Origin: Streptomyces abikoensis
GTDB taxonomy: Bacteria; Actinomycetota; Actinomycetes; Streptomycetales; Streptomycetaceae
Assembly (NCBI RefSeq): GCF_014648775.1
Contig: NZ_BMRT01000001.1
Location: forward strand, 744,001 to 808,000
Length of the DNA stretch: 64,000 nucleotides
Direction: 5' to 3'
In this document: positions 50,399 through 60,069 of the stretch, piece by piece
How positions within the stretch are numbered: position 1 is the stretch's first letter
Layout: the number at the start of each line of letters is the position of its first letter
Notes under the pieces: model-generated
What the model saw: only the letters and a program-made list of their open reading frames with translations
Told to the model about the DNA's origin: nothing
Database searches by the model: none
Program-made: the position numbers and the translations under genes

Positions 50399-53300
50399 TC
50401 AGTACTGGCGCCAGAACGCCCGCCGGTCAACCCGCCAATGGCCGATGTGTTCGTCGATGCCATCCTGGTCGGCGAGGTCTTCGCCGTTCACACCGCACAT
50501 TCCTGTCCACGTGGTCTCGCCGAAGCGGTAGTTCTCGGTCACCCGGATCCGCCAGACCAGCTTCCATCCTTGAACGGCGAGAGTGTTGACGGCACCGGCA
50601 GCGAGCAAGAGGGCCGGTGGGCCGAGGCGTCCCGAGCTCGGGTCACGGACGACTGTCCCCTCCTCACCGGGAACATGGAAGTCGAGAGATCGACCGCTCC
50701 AACGGAGACCGAGCCGCTCAACCAGCGCCCGTGAGGGGATTGCCCGGTCCGTCGGCCTGCCCTTCGTGATGTCCCGCAGCCGGACAAGGAAGGTGTCCTC
50801 GTACAGCGCCGTCGCGGCGGACACCGTCCCGACACCTTGGAAGGGTCCCGTGGTCGAGTGCGGTTGCCGGTAGTACTCCGCGAGGTACATCTGCGGCGGC
50901 CACTGTTCACTCAGAGCCGGCGTGCTGTCCGGCCCCATCAGATCGGCGACCGAGCGGTCCTCCGCATCAGTGCGTGCAAGGACAGCCTCTACTTCCACCC
51001 GGACAGCCCTGTCGTCGCTGCCTTGTCTGGTTGGTGAACCGGCCCGCCCGTTGTCCTCGAGCCGGGCAAGCGCATAGGTATCGGTGACGAGCACCGGCAG
51101 ACTGTTCTCCGTGTCCGGCCCGTCGGACTGCCGAAGCTCGTATTTGGAGTGAAGGACGTACCAGGTGCCACCGTCGGGATCCCGTACGGTCAGGAACTGG
51201 GAGGGCCGCATCCCTCGCAGCGCGGTTGCGGCATCCTCCTCCACAGGGGTGCACCACCAGGATTGCGGCTGGCGGCTCGTCTCCACGGAATACGACCACT
51301 CAGGCGGGACAGTCGGGTCGATCGCCTGCCGCCGGTCCAGCGCACATGGCGCGGAGGACACGGGCCAGGGCCGCAGCCCGCCCGAGCCGGAAACCGCCGC
51401 GCCGTGCCACTCCTCCAGGACCGTGTCGAGTAACTTCTGCTGCTGCGCGTAGGCAGGCCACTCTCCGATCCCGTAGCCATGCCTGCGACGCAGCTTCACT
51501 TCAAGCCGCCTCGGCTTGAGGAATCGGGAGCGGCGGATCATCCACGGGAAGCGCTCCGGATGGCTTTCGGTCTTCCCGACCAGCTGTCCGAAGTAGATCT
51601 CGCAACGCTCCGTCTCCCGCTTGGGCACCGGTAGCAGGGACGCCCTCGGAAGCTTGGCACGCGGTTCCCGTGAAGAAGCGAAAATCGACGGCCCGAGCAA
51701 CGTCCGTATGCTGGAGATCGTCTGCTGGACGCTCCTGTGCGGCTTACGCTGGCCTCGCGCCATAGCGCCGCACCACCGCTTCGTCGAGACCACTTCGGCC
51801 CCGAGCAGCAGCGCACCGTAGGCGGCCAGCCAGGTCGCCTCGGCGATGAACCCGTCGGCGCTGTTCCCGAACAGCTCCAATTGCTCGATGGCTGTCTCTG
51901 GATCGTCCCTCCAGATCTGCGCGACGATACGTACGCACAGCGAACGCAGCGGTTGACTGGGTACCGCAGAAAGCCACAGGAGCACTCTGGTCACGGCTCT
52001 CGCATCTTTCCGCACCTCCTCCGTGCAGGAGGAAGCCCAGCGGATGAATCGCTGGAGCATGTTCAGTCCGTCTCGATCTTCCAGGAGGTGGAGGATCGGG
52101 ACGACAAAGCGACTCGCCAACTGGTTCCTGCCCAGCTTACCGAGTTCCTCGTGGAGAAAATCGGCACCTGCTGGATGGCCCCGGTTCGCGGAATTCACCA
52201 GCACCGTGTACCAGACCCAGGGCGCCAGCTCGGGGTCGGTCGTCCAGCGCCTCAGGAAGTCCAGGGACGATGCGTCGGCTATCAGATCACGATGCCTGCC
52301 TTCGAGAGATTCCAAGATGGCCATGACAGCGAGGGGTGGCAGCCTCCTCGGCAGGAAATGCGAAAGTTCCTTACCCGAGTGGACGTGGGGTACCACGCCG
52401 GCCAGGGCCGAGAGAAGCCGAAAGGCGCGGCCGGCAGCCTCTTCGGGACCGGCCAGGTCTCTCAGAAGGGACGTGAGGTGGCGCCGGCGCCCTGGATCGC
52501 GCATCAGATTGCCGGCCCAGATGTGCTCCGCGAACCGCTGCACGGCAAAGCCGATCCGCTGATTCTGCGGATCGAAGGCCAGCACACCTGCTTGAAAGAG
52601 CCACTCCAGCAGTCGTGCGGGATCCCCCAGCTCCGTCTCGGGGCGCAGAGCGTCGCAGGCAGCGTGGTAGTCGAGGGAGTCCACCAGACCAATGCGCACG
52701 CCGAGGAGTGCGCAAGCCCTGCTCACCAGGGGATGTTCGGTAGTGGTCGGTCTGCCGTGGAGATATTCGAAATAGTCCTTGCCGAGGATCCTCAGCCACC
52801 ATTCGAAGAGGTCACCGATACTGGGAACCGAGACGGGCGTCTCGGGATCCGCGGTGCCGCGCTCCCGGTGAAGGCACCAGGCAAGCACGGCGAGCATCAG
52901 CGGGCGGCGCAGTTCTGCCACGTCCGGCGGTAGGACCAGTGCAGGCACCTTATAGACGTCTCGCATGACCTCCCAGGCCTGTCCAGGGTCCGTCACGCCG
53001 CTCGCCCAGTGGATCCCGTACGAGCGATGCCTGGTCTCTGCGGGTGTCAGGCGCCGGTCCAGCCGGGTGGACGCCACGAGCAGAACCGAGGGGAACTCCT
53101 TCAACAGCATGGCCAGGGACTCGAATCCGTCTAGTTCGTCACCGCGCAGGCGCGTGACATCGTTGAGGGCGTCGATGATCAGGACGGCGTTCTTCCCGGT
53201 GGAATCGGCATGCTTCTGAAGTGCGGCCAGCAGCTTCCTGGCCGGACCGCCCCGGCTCCCCGGTGCGGCCACGCCGGAAAGCCGCCCCTCCCAGGGCTCA

Positions 53301-56300
53301 TCGCCGACGAGTTCGCGACCGGTGACGAACGCGACCGGCGCGCCGGCGCCGACCCTGGCCTCGGCCCAGGCTCCGAGCCCGTACGACTTGCCGGTTCCCC
53401 ATCCCCCAGCGATCAGGAGAGCACCAGTCGCTCGGGCGAAGAGGGCGGCGTCGAAGCCGAGTCCGGCCAGACGGCGTCGACACACCTCCAGGTCCTGCAC
53501 AGCAGTGAACAGCTGTCGCTGTGCCAAGAGGTGGTCGGCCGGCAAGTCATCCACCGGTCCGGCGGCTTCAAAGGCCGCGCAGAGTTCTCGAATCAGGTCT
53601 CCCATGACCTCAGCCACAGCTGCCATCCGTCCGAGACCCGCCACGATGTCGAGGCCGTCGGACCTGGCGGCTTCGGGCCCTGCACGGTCGAGCGTTGTGG
53701 CCAGCTTTTCGATCGCCAGGAGGCACTCAGCGCGGTCGTCCTCCCTGCTGCTCCATACTGCGAGGACGGCCTCCACCCGCTCGGCAGTGGAACGCTGGAA
53801 TCCGTCTACGGACGGCTGCCAGCCGATCCAAGGCTTCAGCACATCGGCCGCGGACCGGACACGTGCCGCGGTCGGCGCGGGATCGTTCAGCTCCTCCAGG
53901 ACATCGCTGAGGGGGGTGTGCAGCCACGGGGTCTCGGGCCCGTTGGCACCAAGGACGCGCCGTAGGCTCCGCGCCGTGTCGACCGCCCTCCGGTTCAGAT
54001 CGTCCAGGCGGGCGAATTCCGCATCGGCAGGCCGAGTTTCTGAATCGTAGACCACCTTCCCTGCAACTTCTCCAATGAAATTCCCGCTCAACTCGATGTG
54101 GTCCCCGAGAACATATGTAGCAGGCGGTTCGGGGAGGGACAGAGTCCGGATCGCTTCGTCGATCTGCATGCCTTCCCATCCGGCTGCTGCATAGCTGTTC
54201 CGCCCGGCAACGAGCGCGGCTCTCAGCCCGAGACGCCAGGAGAACTCCGTAGTGAGGGCCTTGAGAGCGTGTAGCGCTTCCGGCGTGCACCTGTTGATCA
54301 GTACCCGGGGAACAGCATCCCGCCACTGGACCACGTGCTGCGCCGGACCCACAAAATGACCTCCCAGGCGATAGGCGGTCTCGACGTCGGCAGAGAGGGA
54401 GTGGAGCCAGCGGTACAGTTCCGCCAGCTCCGCTTCGGTCAACGACGATTCGATGCGCTGCCGGACTTCGCCCATGGCGCAGGTCTCAGCGAGGGCGCGA
54501 CTGAAACCTTCCGATGTACTCACCAGTGCCCGGATACGGGGCCACGCTTCCGGTGCGTCCGCGATCAGCATGGCCCTGGCCACCCGCACGGCCAGCTCGC
54601 GCCGATCCGGCTCGGATGAGTCCGCCGAGCTTGTCAGTACCTCCGTCCCAAGGCGGCGTGCCGGCCCGCTTCCGGCCGACAGGAGTGCTTCGAGCAGCCA
54701 CGACCAGGTATCAAGAACGGCACTGGGATCCGCGGCCTCAGCCGGAAGCACCAGGGGGGCGTGCCCGCCCTCAGCCTGATGCGCCGGCTCGGTAGGGCAG
54801 GTACGACCGCCAGATCCGGCCCCCTTCCGGTGTCCGACGGCAACGGCCACCAGGCAGGCGAGCCGCTCCATCGCCGACGCCAGTGGCGCCGCCCACTGAG
54901 GATCCAGGAACCTGAGATTCCAGAAATGCTGTCCGCGGGCCAGCTCGCCTCGCACAGCTCGCTCGAGGTCAAGTGCGAAGTCTGCCGGTGCATGGCAGGC
55001 GGCGCGACGCAGTAAGTCCGTCTGGATTCTGCGAGACCGCTCGTCGGAATCGGCCGGGAAACCGCACACGACGGCCGCGGTCCACCGAGACCAGAGTTGT
55101 TCGGGCACTTCGTCGATTCGATCGGCCTGGTGCAGGAGTACGAGCGACCGGTAGCCCGCCCAGGCGCGGACGCCTTGACGGCCCGTTCCGAGCCAGTCGT
55201 CCCGATGGTCGTGCTCGGCGCCGAGGTAGTGGAGCGCACAGTCCGTGAGTACAGCCAAGTGTTCGGCTGAGAACACCCCGGCCCCCGGCCATTCAGCCAG
55301 GTCGTATCCGTACTGTCGGCTTCCCTTGCCGGTTTCCGGGTCCAATTGGAGATTCCACAAAAGCCTCAGGAAGCTCTCGGTGTCACCGCTTCGTGCCTCG
55401 GCAAGAGCCTTGTGCTGCGCGACGGAGAATTCCACCGCTACGGAGCCGTTGTTCCGCTTGGTCGCTTTGGCACTCATCCGCATCGACTGCGCCAGCTCGC
55501 TGTCGAGCGGGATCCCCTCGAAGAACCACTTCAGCCTTCGCCATGCCGGGTTCTCCTGCCGACTGTAGAGGAGTTCGAAGGCCGCTTGGTCGTCGTGCCG
55601 GAAGAGGTGGAGCGCGATGAATCCGTAGGCCTCGGCCACGTCCGGTTCACCAGCCTCGACGGCCCGGTCCCCCTGGTCCAGCACCCAGCCGAAGTCCTCC
55701 TCGGTCAATAGACGGGTCCGAACGGGGGCGCTACTCGGGAGCTCGCCGGCCGTCCGCCATGCCTGGATGCCTTTCAAGGCCCGTTTCAACGAACGGGTCA
55801 GCACCCAGAGCTCGTGGGCGGGGAAACGGTCGAGGCGAAGGCTTTCCCTGACCAACGCCTCCACCAAGGCCAGCCGCTCAGCATCGGTTGGCTCGGTCCC
55901 CCTCACGTCGATACTGTCGAAAGCCGCCGGGAAGAAGATGTCCTCGTGCCTTCGGAGACGTCCGACGAAGATCGATGCCACCAGCGAACGGAGTCCCGCG
56001 GCGTGGTCCATCCGCAGTATGCGATCGATGACCTCATCGATGAAGCCCTCCACCACCGAATTCATGCTGCCCAGAAAGCCGACCCCACGAGCTGTCAGCC
56101 AGCGCAGGATCTCGACTACTTGGTCGTCGGCGCAGTCCGCCACCATCGTCCGGAGAAAGTAGTGGTAAGCGCCGATTAGATCGGGGTTGCGCGGCGGCCG
56201 GAGAACGTCGAGCGCCGCCGCGGTGCCGATGTATCGCGGCCAGAGTCCGGACAGCAAGGTCCCGCGGAGCTCGTCGTCAGGATCGACACGCGCGGCGTAG

Positions 56301-58057
56301 TCGTCGTCCTGCAGAGAGGTGAGGAGGGACCGTAGCGCACCGGCAGCAGCCTCAGGAGCGCATGCGAACACCGCAGCCACCGCGAACCTGCGCTCCGTCG
56401 CGGGACATCGGTCATCACCACAGATGGCGAGCAGCGGGCCCGCCAATTCGGGCGTCGCGCAGTCCTGGGCGAGACGCACCGCCACGCGAACTCGCGCCCG
56501 CAGGGGCCAGTCGTCCTCCAAGCCGGACAGATCACCCGTCAAAGCTGCCCGGATCTGGTCCGCCAACCTCGGATGGACCAGATCCCAGCGGGAGAACTGC
56601 CACCGAGTGGAGCTGAGTTCCACATCGGCCGCATTGTCCAGCAGGCGCGAGACGATCAGCTCACGCATGGCGTCGGACCGCACCAGGGCACTGTGGACGG
56701 TCACGCTTTCGGGATCCGCGGTGACCAGCCACTCGGTGTGCTCCGGGTCGAGCGCGACCAGCCAGGCCGCCGCCTCACGAAGGGGCGGTGGAATCCGGGA
56801 CGCGTTCGTGCCTGGTACGTCGACGAGGAAGAGTTCCGCCAGTCGCCGGTGGGGCAGCCGCCTCCGGGCCAGGTAGGAGGCGGCAAGGTAGGCCGACAGC
56901 GACGAGTGCCGGAAGGAACTCCGCTCGTGGTCGATCGCTGTGAACAACGCCGTCCCGAGGGCTTCCCGCACCGCTTCAGGAGTGACGGGGAAGCAGTCCC
57001 CGGGTGCACTCTCCTCGACTCCCCCGATCAGCTCATCAGTCTTGAGGTCGAGCCGGTGCGGCCGGCTTCGCGGCCCGTGTCCGTCCCACAGCGTCCGCCG
57101 TCCGCACAGCAGCATGCGCGCCGCAATGCGACCGGCGATTTCCAGGCGTTGTGAAGGCGAAGTTCGGGGAGTCCGCTCCGGGAAACGCCCAGGGTCGTGC
57201 TCGCCGGCCAACAGGCGGGTTCCGCTCGCGAACAGCTCTCGGGGATCCCCGCTCAGACCACCGTTCTCCCGATAGGTACGGACCAGCAGTTCCAGGGTCA
57301 ACGGTGCGCTGGCCAAGGAGCCCGCTCCGACCGCCACCGCAGCAACGATGAGTGCCATTCCATCCACACCAGCGCTGTCCGCCAGGCGCACAGCCTCCGC
57401 CCGGGACAGCGGCGCGAGATCGGCGAACGAACACTCGCTGAAGTGCTCCTGAAGCACCTCGGTCAGGCGGACCCGGTAGTCGGCGGTGCGGCAGGCCAGG
57501 AGCATCCGGAAGTCTGCCGTATCCCTGCTGTGCAAAGACCTCTCCAGCAGCCCCGGCAACTGGGCAAGCATCGTGCTCTCGTCCAGTTGGTCCAGCACCA
57601 CGGTCAAACGCCCGCCGGCTCTTCTGCTCGGCGAAGTGGAGGACGGCTCTGCCGCGCTGTCACCGCCGACGCGCCGATTTCTGCGGGGGAGTGCGGCGAG
57701 ATACCGTCCCACAAGGTCCTGGTACGAATTCTCGGTCAGGTCAGAGCCATTGACCCAGACGTACCCGTCCGATGTCTCCGGATCCTCCGGCCCTACCGCT
57801 CTGAGCTCCTGGACGATGCGTCGCAGCACCGTGGTCTTACCCCCGCCGGGCTCACCGAGCAGCACCGTGACCCCGGAGACGGCGACCGTTTCCGGGGGCA
57901 GCAGAGCCCCTGGGACGAGTTGCCCGTCCGAAGGTCCGGACACCACATCCTCGTCCAGGAATCCGTCATCACCCAGCGGAAACAGATCCTCGACCGGATC
58001 ATTGCCCGCCCGCACTCGGCACAGCCGATCGGCCTGGATCTGGAAGACACTCTTCAA
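50399..58057 (-). CDS. Giant double NACHT/STAND-like NTPase (2552 residues)
   Basis: A single frame encodes two NTPase modules. Module 1 (about 1-1290) has Walker A LLGEPGGGKTTVLR near residue 70, Walker B VVLDQLDES near 150, the NACHT-type winged-helix signature FRHSSLSAYLAASYLA, then a long helical-repeat region. At about 1310 there is a tag segment VLGDHIELSGNFIGEVAGKV. Module 2 follows with Walker A IAGGWGTGKSYGLGAW near 1552, Walker B AVLIIDALNDV near 1629, a second VQRFAEHIWAGNL winged-helix-like part and another repeat region. It may be a fusion of two STAND proteins. The TTG start overlaps the nucleosidase-like gene stop, so the two are translated together. No membrane helix is seen. 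Proteins of this build act as switches in bacterial conflict systems; this function is inferred. Confidence 0.87.
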   Translation of the reverse strand: MKSVFQIQADRLCRVRAGNDPVEDLFPLGDDGFLDEDVVSGPSDGQLVPGALLPPETVAVSGVTVLLGEPGGGKTTVLRRIVQELRAVGPEDPETSDGYVWVNGSDLTENSYQDLVGRYLAALPRRNRRVGGDSAAEPSSTSPSRRAGGRLTVVLDQLDESTMLAQLPGLLERSLHSRDTADFRMLLACRTADYRVRLTEVLQEHFSECSFADLAPLSRAEAVRLADSAGVDGMALIVAAVAVGAGSLASAPLTLELLVRTYRENGGLSGDPRELFASGTRLLAGEHDPGRFPERTPRTSPSQRLEIAGRIAARMLLCGRRTLWDGHGPRSRPHRLDLKTDELIGGVEESAPGDCFPVTPEAVREALGTALFTAIDHERSSFRHSSLSAYLAASYLARRRLPHRRLAELFLVDVPGTNASRIPPPLREAAAWLVALDPEHTEWLVTADPESVTVHSALVRSDAMRELIVSRLLDNAADVELSSTRWQFSRWDLVHPRLADQIRAALTGDLSGLEDDWPLRARVRVAVRLAQDCATPELAGPLLAICGDDRCPATERRFAVAAVFACAPEAAAGALRSLLTSLQDDDYAARVDPDDELRGTLLSGLWPRYIGTAAALDVLRPPRNPDLIGAYHYFLRTMVADCADDQVVEILRWLTARGVGFLGSMNSVVEGFIDEVIDRILRMDHAAGLRSLVASIFVGRLRRHEDIFFPAAFDSIDVRGTEPTDAERLALVEALVRESLRLDRFPAHELWVLTRSLKRALKGIQAWRTAGELPSSAPVRTRLLTEEDFGWVLDQGDRAVEAGEPDVAEAYGFIALHLFRHDDQAAFELLYSRQENPAWRRLKWFFEGIPLDSELAQSMRMSAKATKRNNGSVAVEFSVAQHKALAEARSGDTESFLRLLWNLQLDPETGKGSRQYGYDLAEWPGAGVFSAEHLAVLTDCALHYLGAEHDHRDDWLGTGRQGVRAWAGYRSLVLLHQADRIDEVPEQLWSRWTAAVVCGFPADSDERSRRIQTDLLRRAACHAPADFALDLERAVRGELARGQHFWNLRFLDPQWAAPLASAMERLACLVAVAVGHRKGAGSGGRTCPTEPAHQAEGGHAPLVLPAEAADPSAVLDTWSWLLEALLSAGSGPARRLGTEVLTSSADSSEPDRRELAVRVARAMLIADAPEAWPRIRALVSTSEGFSRALAETCAMGEVRQRIESSLTEAELAELYRWLHSLSADVETAYRLGGHFVGPAQHVVQWRDAVPRVLINRCTPEALHALKALTTEFSWRLGLRAALVAGRNSYAAAGWEGMQIDEAIRTLSLPEPPATYVLGDHIELSGNFIGEVAGKVVYDSETRPADAEFARLDDLNRRAVDTARSLRRVLGANGPETPWLHTPLSDVLEELNDPAPTAARVRSAADVLKPWIGWQPSVDGFQRSTAERVEAVLAVWSSREDDRAECLLAIEKLATTLDRAGPEAARSDGLDIVAGLGRMAAVAEVMGDLIRELCAAFEAAGPVDDLPADHLLAQRQLFTAVQDLEVCRRRLAGLGFDAALFARATGALLIAGGWGTGKSYGLGAWAEARVGAGAPVAFVTGRELVGDEPWEGRLSGVAAPGSRGGPARKLLAALQKHADSTGKNAVLIIDALNDVTRLRGDELDGFESLAMLLKEFPSVLLVASTRLDRRLTPAETRHRSYGIHWASGVTDPGQAWEVMRDVYKVPALVLPPDVAELRRPLMLAVLAWCLHRERGTADPETPVSVPSIGDLFEWWLRILGKDYFEYLHGRPTTTEHPLVSRACALLGVRIGLVDSLDYHAACDALRPETELGDPARLLEWLFQAGVLAFDPQNQRIGFAVQRFAEHIWAGNLMRDPGRRRHLTSLLRDLAGPEEAAGRAFRLLSALAGVVPHVHSGKELSHFLPRRLPPLAVMAILESLEGRHRDLIADASSLDFLRRWTTDPELAPWVWYTVLVNSANRGHPAGADFLHEELGKLGRNQLASRFVVPILHLLEDRDGLNMLQRFIRWASSCTEEVRKDARAVTRVLLWLSAVPSQPLRSLCVRIVAQIWRDDPETAIEQLELFGNSADGFIAEATWLAAYGALLLGAEVVSTKRWCGAMARGQRKPHRSVQQTISSIRTLLGPSIFASSREPRAKLPRASLLPVPKRETERCEIYFGQLVGKTESHPERFPWMIRRSRFLKPRRLEVKLRRRHGYGIGEWPAYAQQQKLLDTVLEEWHGAAVSGSGGLRPWPVSSAPCALDRRQAIDPTVPPEWSYSVETSRQPQSWWCTPVEEDAATALRGMRPSQFLTVRDPDGGTWYVLHSKYELRQSDGPDTENSLPVLVTDTYALARLEDNGRAGSPTRQGSDDRAVRVEVEAVLARTDAEDRSVADLMGPDSTPALSEQWPPQMYLAEYYRQPHSTTGPFQGVGTVSAATALYEDTFLVRLRDITKGRPTDRAIPSRALVERLGLRWSGRSLDFHVPGEEGTVVRDPSSGRLGPPALLLAAGAVNTLAVQGWKLVWRIRVTENYRFGETTWTGMCGVNGEDLADQDGIDEHIGHWRVDRRAFWRQY

Positions 58058-59055
58058 TGAGACTGACCACCATCAGTGTAAGCCGGTCCATTACCGGAGT
58101 GGAACGGACCGCGTCGACGGTCCACATATTTGCCCGTCACTGAATTGGCGAAGGAGCCGCTGAACTCAATGTGATCGCCACCGTAGTGGCGTTCGGTAGG
58201 GATCCGGCCGGGAGGACGGTCCTGCGGTGGGGCGGCAGACGGCTGGACACCCCGATCACCGGACCTGGACGGCCGGAGGTCGGCGATGACGGTGGTCACC
58301 ACGGCGGCAGCGTGAGCAGCAGCCCTGGACCGCGCACCGACGGCATCGACTGCTCGTTCGACAGCATCCACACGGGCATCGATCCCGCAGACGACCAATG
58401 CGTGACCAGGCCGACGTGGGTAGGCCGCTGCGGCAAAACCGGAGCTTCCGCTCTCGACCGCCACCGCGTCACCGCAATTGTGGCGCAGCCGCTCGACCAG
58501 TTCACCAGGCACTGGGCTGCTGGACACACCTCCGCAAGCCAGCGGTTCAAAGTGGACGACGGGCACCCCAGCAAGGGGCGACACCGGCCGAACGTCGTCC
58601 GAGGGGATCCGCCTGCGCCACAACCCGTCCCGGAGTGCGGCCCGGGCACCCTGCAGGAGGGGTCCAGGTGGATCCCATGATCGTGATCGTGCCCCGGTTC
58701 CATCCTGCTTCAGCGCGGCTGCCTGGAAGTCGTAGGCTGTTGTGGCCACCACGACGTCGCCGAGGGCGATGTCCTCCTCCAGGCAGCTCGCCACACCGAC
58801 GAAGAAGACGACTTCGGGTTCGAGCTCACCGACGAGCTCGGTGAGCGACGTCGCGGCCTGATTGCCCTCGCCGACCAGCCCGAGCACGACCCGCCACGGG
58901 CTTCCGGGCAACCGACCGCACTCGGCTCCCCTCCCCCACGAGAACGGCAACCGCTGCACATCCTCCAGCCGGCCGCGCACGGCCCGGTACTCCGCGGGCA
59001 GCGCCGTCAGCACCGCCACCACCCCCCACGGATCACCCACTCGTTCGGTCCGCAT
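58054..59055 (-). CDS. Nucleoside phosphorylase/nucleosidase-like protein with C-terminal tag
   Basis: This is a 333-residue protein of the PNP/MTA-nucleosidase superfamily. VVAVLTALPAEYRAVRG is the first strand, VFFVGVASCLEEDIALGDVVVATTAYDFQ the core, and VAVESGSSGFA and VVCGIDARVD resemble the substrate-Glu and catalytic-Asp regions. The Asp context (GID rather than GISD) is unusual. The last 50 residues form a tag, GDHIEFSGSFANSVTGKYV, closely like that in the middle of the giant NTPase encoded next. The lay-out (possible nucleotide-depleting effector plus NTPase) resembles anti-phage conflict modules. It overlaps the giant gene by TTGA. Confidence 0.82.
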   Translation of the reverse strand: MRTERVGDPWGVVAVLTALPAEYRAVRGRLEDVQRLPFSWGRGAECGRLPGSPWRVVLGLVGEGNQAATSLTELVGELEPEVVFFVGVASCLEEDIALGDVVVATTAYDFQAAALKQDGTGARSRSWDPPGPLLQGARAALRDGLWRRRIPSDDVRPVSPLAGVPVVHFEPLACGGVSSSPVPGELVERLRHNCGDAVAVESGSSGFAAAAYPRRPGHALVVCGIDARVDAVERAVDAVGARSRAAAHAAAVVTTVIADLRPSRSGDRGVQPSAAPPQDRPPGRIPTERHYGGDHIEFSGSFANSVTGKYVDRRRGPFHSGNGPAYTDGGQSH

Positions 59056-59204
59056 ACCGTTCCTTCCTCATTCTCCGAGGCTGTTCCACGGAACTTGCCT
59101 AACTGACTGAACGTCAAATTCCTTATATACCCGCAGGGTTGTTCCAGGCCACTGGAATCGAGTAATTCCCACCGCAAGGCAAGGGCGCTCACTAGAGTCG
59201 CGCC
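59056..59204. promoter_or_regulatory. Divergent control region with two dyads
   Basis: This AT-richer 149-bp stretch lies between the nucleosidase/NTPase operon (leftward) and the Crp-type operon (rightward). It contains TTCCAG-gcca-CTGGAA (59142-59157) and GTTCC-ac-GGAAC (59083-59094), plus TATATA at 59124-59129. The 16-bp dyad has the size of a Crp-family site, and the adjacent regulator may control both operons through it. Confidence 0.42.
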
Positions 59205-59900
59205 ATGACCGGTGAACCAGACCCACGCAGAGAATCGCCGAGCCCGCTGAGTCAGACCATGCGAGAACTCGTAAGCAAGGAGACCTGGGCGGACTTCCGA
59301 CGGCAATCGTTCGAGCGCACGCACCGTCGCGGCGAGGTGCTGTTACAACAGGGAAGGGAAGGCACTCATGTGCTGGCCGTGCTCAGCGGCTTGACGAAAG
59401 TAGAACACACCGCGCGGAACGGCTCCGTCAACCTGCTGGCCTTCCGTGGCCCGGGTGAGCTGCTCGGCGAGCTGGCGACGATGGGCCGGTGCGGTCGGCT
59501 GGCGAGCGTCACCGCCCTTTCACCGTGCCGGGTGGCGGTCATGCACAAGGCCGCCTTCACCAAGTTCGTCTCGGACAATGATCTCTACCCCGCACTGCTG
59601 GGATTCGCCCAGGCCCGGCTACGGGAGTCGACCCCGGATGACGCTGGGCCGGGCTATCGACTGGCAGCGACTCTGGTGCGGGTGGCCGACATCCTCGTCG
59701 AATCCGGCGACGATGCCGGGCGCCCCCTTGCGCTCCCCCTAAAACGTGAAGAGTTGGCCAACTACCTCGACACCCATCGCAAGAGCGTCGGTAGTCAGCT
59801 GGAGGGCCTGCGCCGATTCGGGGTCAGAACCCGCCGGTTGTCCATCGTGATAGAGGACCTGTCGGCCTTACGCCAGGGTCTGGAGGCGCTCCGCGAGTGA
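59205..59900 (+). CDS. Crp/Fnr-family transcription regulator
   Basis: This 231-residue protein has an N-terminal cyclic-nucleotide-binding beta-roll (RRGEVLLQQGREGTHVLAVLSG; FRGPGELLGELATMGRCGRLASVTAL, where RLAS corresponds to the phosphate-binding RSAT region) and a C-terminal winged helix (LKREELANYLDTHRKSVGSQLEGLRRFG). It starts the rightward operon whose next gene encodes a cyclase-like protein. The pairing suggests that this regulator senses a nucleotide made by its neighbour. A TTA codon at 59343-59345 ties it to bldA. Start ATG at 59205. Confidence 0.88.
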   Translation: MTGEPDPRRESPSPLSQTMRELVSKETWADFRRQSFERTHRRGEVLLQQGREGTHVLAVLSGLTKVEHTARNGSVNLLAFRGPGELLGELATMGRCGRLASVTALSPCRVAVMHKAAFTKFVSDNDLYPALLGFAQARLRESTPDDAGPGYRLAATLVRVADILVESGDDAGRPLALPLKREELANYLDTHRKSVGSQLEGLRRFGVRTRRLSIVIEDLSALRQGLEALRE

Positions 59901-60069
59901 CTCGCCCCCGGCGTACCGACCGACGGGCATGAAAATGTGGCGCTCGTCACTGGATATCGGCGCTGGGGCGCACAACGCCCCAGCGATTCCCGCGAGCCTG
60001 GACAGGCACCGAGACGCGGTAGCCACCGCGTCAACCACTGCCCGTCCGACTCTCCGTGGAGGAATCCCG

